Positions 56,900 through 64,000 of a stretch of DNA of 64,000 nt are shown one piece after another; positions within the stretch are counted from its first letter, which is position 1; each line of letters opens with the position of its first letter. Source of the DNA: Quillaja saponaria (lineage: Eukaryota > Streptophyta > Magnoliopsida > Fabales > Quillajaceae); the NCBI GenBank assembly GCA_029379385.1, contig CM055605.1, forward strand, positions 11,071,001 to 11,135,000. Direction: 5' to 3'. The notes under the pieces are model-generated. The model did no database searches. It had not been told where the DNA came from and saw nothing but the letters and a program-made list of their open reading frames with translations. Both the position numbers and the translations under genes were made by a program.

Positions 56900-57787
56900 T
56901 AGGTTGGAGTCTACACCTCAATTGCCTGGCAGTACTCACACTGATAAAGTTATGGGTACTGCCTATATCCAACAACATAATCATATTCTAGTTTTTAATC
57001 TGCCTTTATAATTTGAGGGTTTTGCAATTCCTTACCCCCAACATGGCATGCAAGGAGATGACATGGTCTTCTACTACAACTCTCTTCCCTTTATCTTCCC
57101 TTTATTTTGTGGGGTAACCAAAGTTACTGGTACCTTCAGTAGTGTATTGCTTAGGGGTAGGCAATAATGGAAGGAGTTTAGAAGCTGGTAATGAAGTGTA
57201 TGATTTAACCTAATAACCTTGTCATTTAAAGTTTGAGGCTCATGGTACCTAGCTAGGTTCATTGTCTTAATTAAAGTTTGAGGCTCAAAACACCTAACTG
57301 CACTTTCTATTTCCTCATTCAATCCACTTAAAAATAGGTTAACAACTTGGAATTTAGGCAATATTACCTAATTCAATAGATGCTCAAACTACTCTTGATA
57401 ATCTTGCATAAATCCTATTTATTTGAGTTTAGCCAGCTTAGATAATGGACCTCCATCAATTGACCTCCCAAACCTCAGTGCCACGTCTGCAACATAGTGC
57501 CTCCACATCACTTTTCCTCTAGGAACAACCATCATGTAGGCTTTGTGCCACTGTAATGCATTCCCTTCCAAATTGATGGTAGTCAGGCATACCATGGCTT
57601 GATCTGGGATTCTATCCACTTCAAAAAATTGTTCCATCCTATACAACCAGTCAGAAAAATTGTCTCCATCAAATATGGGGAGATTAATCCTTGGTAAACG
57701 GGCAAGCAAGTTGTAAGACTTATCCATTCTTTGCTCTGGTGGGTTCTGGTAGGGCTGGTTATGGTTGAATTCACCATCTTCATCCAT
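56900..57787 (-). pseudogene. gypsy gag and protease
   Basis: The gag region opens at 57787 and has the retrotransposon gag signature (LPIFDGDNFSDWLYRMEQFF, later LEGNALQWHK). It continues at 57074-57361 (FLSGLNEEIESAVRCF), with a stop and frame change between the two blocks. A retropepsin-like motif, DIGSTHNFI, occurs near 56960. No CCHC knuckle was recognised. The fragments would be one gag-pol frame in an active element. Confidence 0.8.
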
Positions 57788-58223
57788 TCTCTGCTTATTC
57801 CTATGGTACGATTGCTGGTCTTGGTGAATGGGATGATCTCTTGGAATGTGGGGTTCTTGAAGCTTAAGTTATGGTTGGTTCTGACCGTTAGGTAGTGGTC
57901 GATTCATGGGGTTTGGAGAGCGGTTGATTTGCTGGGTTTTGGTTTAGGTAGATTTATAGGTTTGGAGGTGGAATGAGGTAAAGAAGCTAATCCAATCCAC
58001 GATTTAGGGTCTAAAACCTCTTATAGCCCATCATACCTAGCCAAACACTCAGTTAATATGTTTACCTGAGTTTCTAAGTTGATCATCCATCTATCCATCA
58101 CTAATCGATGCTCACCCAACCTTTGTTGCTCTTCTAATTGTTAGTTCAATTATTTTTGTAGAGCTTGATTGTTCGAGTTTACCATGATTGTCTATAGCCA
58201 GGAAAAAGGATCTAATACCAATT

Positions 58224-58512
58224 TGATACTACTAACAAATAAAAATAGCATTTTTAGAATTAGAGAAGAGAGAAAGAAGGAATAAGAAGATACAAGAAAG
58301 TTTCTCTGATGAATTGCATAACTCCAAATGACAACAAGGCCTCCAACATAACTGTTAGAAGGCTACCTGAATACTGAGCAGAATAACAATCTTTGCAATT
58401 GGACTAATGACTCATAAAGACTAACAAAATTCCAATACCTTGAAAGACATTTTAACCCTTAATATAAGTAATAATACCAAACTACCCTTATAATCAAATT
58501 AAACTATTAACA
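58224..58512 (-). repeat. gypsy 5' LTR
   Basis: A 289-base LTR, + strand ends TGATACTACT and CTATTAACA. The primer site lies next to it at about 58209-58222. Confidence 0.92.
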
Positions 58513-58517
58513 TCAGC

Positions 58518-59972
58518 AACCCATGGCTTATGAGGGCCTCCTTCATCTTGATTTTCATTTCCCTTTCAGCCAGTCAGTCCAAAGTCTGAACTTATATCTT
58601 TCCTCAGACCTCAATACTCAACTCGGTATATTTAAAGTTTTTTTATTTTTGACTTATGATTTCTGTCTTTCTGAGGTCTTTAAAGTTCAAGCCCTGATTT
58701 GAAAGGTTTATTTTGTGATTTGGTGCAGGGATCCGGAAGCTTGATTTCAGTGATTGAAGCCACTCAAGCTAGTTTTAAATTTCACACTTTGGAGAAACTT
58801 TAAAAGTAAGTAAATAGTAACTAACTATAATAATATTCTTCCTCTTGTTCTTCTTATTCTCGGAAGTTAGGGTTAGTAATGGTTTGGATGATGTTTTTTA
58901 GTACTCTTTAGTGCCTTTGCTAGGATTACCCACGTTAATAGAATTCTTTGCTTTGTGTATTAGCTAGGGTTGCCAGTTATCAGAATTTTGTAGAACAATA
59001 AGTGTTTGCATCGAATTGTGTAACAATTGTGAGCTTGGTTTGTATTTTAACTAAAGCAATAGTACTCAAATGAATTTGTTGTCTCTAACTATATTTTATT
59101 GTTTTGCTTTGTTGCTTCCAATCTTCTTTGAAAATTTTGCTAGTGTTCCTTATGTTAAGTTACTTTGCCTATTTGAGGCTTTCATGTGGCGGCTTAGTGG
59201 AAAGCTTTTAAGGCTATATTGGAATCACTTATCCATTATGTGAGATTTCAAGTCTGAAATGGGGAGATGGTGATGTCTTGGAAGTTTTCAGGCATTCTGG
59301 CATTCCATTATAATTTTGTGTCTTGTAAGAAAACATGGAGAGAACAAGGGATTATATACATTGGAATGTACACTACATTCATTGCTTACTGAATGGTAGT
59401 TGAGTTTTTTGGAAGCTTTTTCCTATAGTGTATAATGTTAATGGTTGTGGGCAGGGTTGTATGTGATTTTGTGGGTTCCTAATTGGAGTGGACTTTTTAT
59501 TGAAGCCATTTATACAATTATTCCATTGAGGGAAAACTTCCACAATGTATAATTTTGTTGTTTCTTGTGGGGATATAAGGAAGAAAACATTCATCATTGG
59601 TTCAGTTTGTGTGTTTGTGTGTGTGTGTGTTTTTTTTTCCTGATGCTAGAAGGTCTAGTGGATTAAATGTATTTTCTAAGTTATATTAATGAAAGGCTGA
59701 TGGCTTAAAGCTTGAATAGTTATTTATATGCATCATGTTCATATGTTTTTTATATGCATCATCTTTCATTCACAATGAGTATAATGGTTCTATTACATGT
59801 CAGCATTAAGTGCTGTAATTTACTTGAAATGAAATTTGGTTCTGTTACATGTTAGAAATAAAATGAAATGATTATCATTTTTTGTAATTAATTGAAATGA
59901 AATCTTATTTTGTTTTTTCTTAAGTTTCATAATTGTGTGTTATCTTTATTTTTTCTATAATGTAGCTTTAAT
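58518..59972 (+). other. Leader-like region of the hAT element
   Basis: Non-coding, T-rich sequence with possible splice-site pairs upstream of the transposase ORF. The sequence on the far side of the gypsy element (53240-53383) has similar character, so the two probably formed one leader before the gypsy insertion. Sequence includes a GT run at about 59607-59628. Confidence 0.35.
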
Positions 59973-62040
59973 ATGGAAGCACTAGAGGAAATTGAAGTAG
60001 CAAATGAAGATGAGTGTGCTGCTATATTAGATCAACCAGATCCTAGAGCTGCAATTGCAAAGATTGAAGCTTTCTTGAGGATAAAGAACTTTATGATATG
60101 GGAGAGTTTGATGTTGTTCTTGCGTCATTGGAAGGTGTGAAACCTAATCCTAAAGCTAAATGTAAGCATTGTGGAGTTACTGTTAAATGTCATAGTAGAA
60201 TCAATGGTACTAGTGCAAAAGAACAATCATTTACCTACTTGTCAAAAGTATTTGAAAAAATTTAAAGAAAAAGGACAACTAGGTGTAGTTAACATGCTAA
60301 GGAAGAAAATGACTGATAATGCTAATGCGAAGGACAAAGACAAAATACATGGTGCAGATGATATTACAATAGTTGAGTACATTGTACTTGGTGAATTGTC
60401 ATTCAAACATGTGGATTCATTTGCATTCCATAGGTTATTATCTATCTAGTTCCATGATTTGAATGTCCATCTAGAATGACAATTGTTAGGAATATTTGGA
60501 CACGTTATTGACGAGAAGAAAAAGTTGAGAAGCTTGTTGATTAGACCAAAGCGAAGGGTATGTTTAAGTACTGATACATGGACTTTTAATCAAAACCTGA
60601 ACTACATGGCTTTTACTTCACATTTTATTAATGAGGAGTAGAATTTGCATAAGAGAATTCTCAATTTTTGTAAGATTGGTAGTCACATGGGAGTGGATAT
60701 AGGTAAAAGCATTGAGAAATGCCTTTTAGATTAAGGGATTGAGAAGGTGTTCATTGTAACAGTGGATAATGCTAGTGTCAATAGGGGTAGCGTTAAAATA
60801 CTTGAATAGGAAGGTTTCTAAATAGGGGGAGGTGCAATATTAGATGGCAAGTTTATGTACATGAGATGTTAAGCACATATCTTGAACTTAGTTGTGTCAA
60901 ATAGATTGAAGGAATTGCAGCCTTCAATTGTAGCAATTTGAAAGGCAGTAACTTTTGTGAGGTCTTCTCTATCTATGAGTGCAATATTTGCTAAGTTCGT
61001 AGAGAGTGAGAAAATTCAAAGCAAATGATCGGTTTGCCTTGATGTTCCAACTAGATGGAACTCTACTTACTTAATGCTTGATAGTGCCATTAAGTTCCAA
61101 AAAGTTTTTGATTCAATGAAAGAGGAATATGCTGGGTATAATAAATGTTTAAGTGAAAGGGTAAGGAAGAAGAATGTGGGGTTGAAGATGAAAGTGGTGA
61201 TGAAATGATGTGAAAAAGAAGAAGAATTGAAAAAATCAAAGGGTAAGGAAGGACCATATACTTGTCAAGATTGGGAAAATGCTAGGATTTTTGTTAAATT
61301 TCTCAAAGTCTTTTGTGATATTACTTTGAGTTTTTTTAGGGACCCTTCATGTAACATTGTATGTTTGTTATAATAGGATTGGGGTGGTGGAAATTTAGGT
61401 GCTGTAACAACATGGATGATGTTATCTTGAGAAATATGGGTAGAAGTAGGAAGATTAAATTTGACAAGTATTGGGGTAGTGTTGAGAAAATCAACCCTTT
61501 GATGTTGATTTCAGCTATAGTTGATCCACGCTATAAGTTTGGATACTTACGTTACATTTTTGACACTGCCTACCCTTTTGAAATTGCAATGGACATGGAA
61601 TTTAAAGGTAAGGATCAATTGGCACGATTATATAAAGCTTATAGTGTTGGAATTTTAGTTACCACGATTGAAATGGGTGGTGAATCAAGTATTTATGTTT
61701 GTTGATGACTCTCATAATGTAGATGTTTTTTCAATTGCAATAGATACATGGATGAGTCAAGCTAATAAAAGGTATATAATTGATTCAGAGTCTAAATCAG
61801 ATCTTGACATGTATTTGGATGAGGAAATTGTTAGAGAGGGGGCTGGTTTTGATATTCTTTTATGGTTGAAGGCGAAAGACAACAAGTTTAAGGTTCTTTC
61901 AATGATTACTAGTGATGTACTAGTAATCCCGGTTTCTATTGTAGCTTATGAATATGTCTTTAATACTGGACACCATGTTCTTTCGAATTTTTGGAGCTCA
62001 TTGCATTGGGAGATAACTGAAGGACTTATATGCTTGTAGA
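59973..62040 (+). pseudogene. hAT transposase (Ac/RICESLEEPER-like), decayed
   Basis: ATG at 59973 opens an acidic N-terminus. A BED zinc finger follows (KCKHCGVTVKCHSR at about 60157-60200), whose second half is in another frame (NNHLPTCQKYLKKF). Catalytic-region motifs come next: RVCLSTDTWTFNQNLNYMAF (about 60560-60610), VTVDNASVN (about 60760) and DVPTRWNSTYLMLDSA (about 61040-61090). Then DPRYKFGYLRY (about 61523) and the C-terminal dimerisation domain at 61800-62037 (YLDEEIV, FDILLWLKAKDNKFKVLSMI, VIPVSIVAYEYVF, LHWEITEGLICL). Several frameshifts and TAG/TAA/TGA codons break it. hAT transposases cut and paste DNA with 8-base duplications. Confidence 0.88.
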
Positions 62041-63161
62041 ATTAGCTAAGCCTACTACTCATACCATCGAAAGTACATATATTTTGGAAGAACTTGTATA
62101 GTCAAAGGAGACTGCAGGTATTTAAATTCAGTTGTGTAATTTTCTTGTGCTTTTAGTTCTTAATGATATTGTTATTAATGTTTCTTTTGTTTTTTCCTTC
62201 TTCTAGCATCAACCTCAACTTGCAACCAGAAGTCTCTTATGGTAATTGACGAGTAAATGTAAGTTTTCTTTTAACACTCTTATTTTATTTTTCTTGCTAG
62301 ATATTTTTATTTGCTGAAAAAGTGGACTGCTAAATATTTTCTTTCTTTTCTTTATTTGCAATGAAAGAAAAGGTTTGATATACTATAACCTTTAAAGAAA
62401 ATTACCTTTCCTCTATTTTTCCCAAATTCATTTTGCACTTCATTGTTTTCCTTTCAATAGTGCCTTACTATTTGAATTTTTTAAGATAAATTGAATTATC
62501 CCCTTGATTTCATAATTTTTTTCTTTCTCTAGATTTGATTGTCTATTTCAGAACATAATTTATGGGTAAATAGAGTAATTGGTTATTTTCTGTTGTAGGT
62601 TCAGTCTTCTATTCAAGTCTTCACAACAGGCAGAGAAATGAAGCTGTATGAACTATTGCATTTAATATACTTTGACTTTGGATTTTAAATTCTAGAGTTT
62701 GTAGGTAGTGTGCATTGCCAACTGCTAATGTTTTATTTAGTCTTTGGGCATGTAATTAAGTAAGTAACTGATTTAATCTTTTTGATATGTTTACTAAACC
62801 TATATTTTTTAGTGTGTTTATCTTTTGATTTTATGAAGAAAATGAAGTTATAACCTGTTAAAACATGTTTTACGTTTTAAGATAGTAAAAAAATAAAATA
62901 TATATGGACCTTATTTTTATGGCCCATAAAATCCATTAGTTATTCAAGAAAATAAGTGAATTTCAACTTGGGCATGGAGGCTCAATAGAAAAAATAGTGA
63001 TTTTTAGCTTGGGCCAAGAGGCCAGTTAGAAACTGAATCGAAACCGAGCAATCCATTAGCTTTGGTATAGTTTCGATTGCAATACAAGAAAAGAATTGAC
63101 AAAAACTGAGCCCTTAGATACTGACTTTAGTCGATTCAATATATATTCCCTTCAACATCCC
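62041..63161. other. hAT 3' part and subterminal region
   Basis: A possible small 3' exon (about 62207-62257) follows a CTTCTAG acceptor. From about 63020 the sequence holds GAATCGAAACCGAG and TTTCGATTGCAA. The run ends CAACATCCCTG (63153-63163), whose complement CAGGGATGTTG is a typical hAT terminus. The matching left end upstream of the gypsy element was not found. Confidence 0.4.
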
Positions 63162-64000
63162 TGTCACACCCTTATATGAAAGTATGAGTACTGGCCGGAG
63201 AAATGAATAACTAAAACTCCGTAATCTTGACTTCAAATCAAATAAACACATATGACCATTACCCAATTATATTTTAAAAAAGAAAGCTTAGTTGTACTAA
63301 ATTAAAGACAGATTTATTTAACAAACACATGACATTTTAACTAAAATTTTTGGCAAAGGTTCCCCGTAAAATAGAACATGCTTAATAATACATACATATA
63401 TAATATGGCTACAATCAACTAGTAAACAACAGTAACAATATACGCAAAGGAGCTCCGCTCTATTCATCTCATCAATAACAACAGTTAAACTACTATACAA
63501 AAAAAAAAAAAATAACAATTCAAAGTCTAATGTGACTATAAACTTTGTTCTTTAGCTTCAAGTGTGTGATCTTGAATGAATACCTTGCCCCAACACAGTT
63601 GGCAAGTCACGAATCTCTAGGCGACGAACGCTGGTCTCTTGATACTAAAAACAACAACAAACGAAGAGTGAGTCATAAAGACTTAGTGAGCAAAAAACAT
63701 ACCCCAATGATACTAACATCAACCAAAGTATGAATAGCACACATATGTTAAATAATTTCATATAACAATTCCATATTATACGTATGTAGATATGAATAAT
63801 GTAAAATTCTGACCATTTATGTAATACACAAGATAAAAAAATCAAGCAAAATATTCGAATCACACTAATCAAGCAAGTCAACCAAAATGGCCAATTAGAG
63901 TAACTTAACACTTGCACACCAATCACATATCTTCCCTCGGGCAATTTTTGTGCTCGCAGACTAATTATATGCTCCTTACATATCCAACCCCCAAGGTTAC
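63162..64000 (-). mobile_element. Probable LTR of another gypsy element
   Basis: TGTCACACCC at 63162-63171 is a common LTR terminus of plant Tekay/Del-type gypsy elements. The phrase GTGAGTCATAAAGACTTAGT near 63668 also resembles such LTRs. The LTR would be on the minus strand and runs past the window edge, so neither pairing nor a coding region can be checked. Confidence 0.35.

Larger units (their letters stand above)
53384..58512 (-). mobile_element. Complete but decayed Ty3/gypsy retrotransposon
   Basis: LTRs of about 290 bases lie at 53384-53675 and 58224-58512, both with TG...CA ends. Both flanks carry the same pentamer TCAGC (53379-53383, 58513-58517), the expected target duplication. 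On the minus strand a Met-tRNA-type primer site (TTGGTATTAGATCC) follows the 5' LTR, and a purine tract (AAGGGGATATT) precedes the 3' LTR. Gag, protease, reverse transcriptase, RNase H and integrase occur in gypsy order. By eye the LTRs differ at roughly 30 of 288 positions, so the insertion is old. Many stops and frameshifts are present. Confidence 0.93.

Noticed and set aside
1..64000. CRISPR arrays, operons or other prokaryotic systems
   Set aside because: The window is plant nuclear DNA; gyrase A is bacterial in ancestry but here has 26 spliceosomal introns and a transit peptide.
1..64000. tRNA, rRNA or organelle-DNA insertions
   Set aside because: I looked for cloverleaf-like and plastid-like stretches and saw none convincing; tRNAscan-SE and a plastome search would decide.

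Overview
This window is plant nuclear DNA, from a eudicot and probably a woody one. It is AT-rich, has long GT-AG introns and telo-box motifs, and is dense in LTR retrotransposons, L1-type LINEs, hAT elements and MITEs. The organism cannot be named from the sequence alone.

The only complete gene I can support is a 26-kb, 27-exon gene on the + strand (26337-52300) for organelle-targeted DNA gyrase subunit A. I placed every exon boundary by hand. All 26 introns are GT-AG, all phases agree, and the spliced frame is 928 codons plus a stop. It keeps the catalytic tyrosine (Tyr197), the quinolone-pocket helix and a six-bladed-type C-terminal DNA-wrapping domain, but its GyrA box is degenerate. A transit peptide precedes the core. 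The upstream region carries two opposed telo-boxes, an E2F-like site and a G-box.

Layout. 1-9.6 kb: mostly AT-rich sequence without intact genes. It holds a broken F-box/PP2-A exon (2152-2344, -), a weak promoter-plus-ORF candidate (3549-4032, +) and a short eight-cysteine defensin-like peptide relic (6376-6594, +) whose secretion signal is broken. 9.6-13.2 kb: 5'-truncated, catalytically damaged Ty1/copia element (+) with a 3' LTR. 15.0-15.45 kb: possible Helitron remnant. 15.5-22.4 kb: decayed L1-type LINE (-) with an 874-bp PIF/Harbinger-type MITE inserted between its ORFs. 23.7-26.0 kb: three stacked elements next to the gyrase promoter, namely a hAT-like MITE, a foldback element around a ~22-24-bp AT minisatellite, and a truncated second copy of the Harbinger MITE. 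26.3-52.3 kb: the gyrase gene, whose introns hold LINE scraps in both orientations, a TRIM-like LTR pair, MITEs and a tandem duplication. 53.4-58.5 kb: complete but dead Ty3/gypsy element (-) with matching 5-bp target duplication, apparently inserted into the leader of a decayed hAT transposase gene (59.97-62.04 kb, +). 63.16-64.0 kb: probable LTR of another gypsy element running off the window.

Functionally the window is one housekeeping gene for chloroplast and mitochondrial DNA topology embedded in dead transposons. The most unexpected item is the defensin-like relic, which is too short for ordinary ORF calling. No intact novel multi-gene system was seen.
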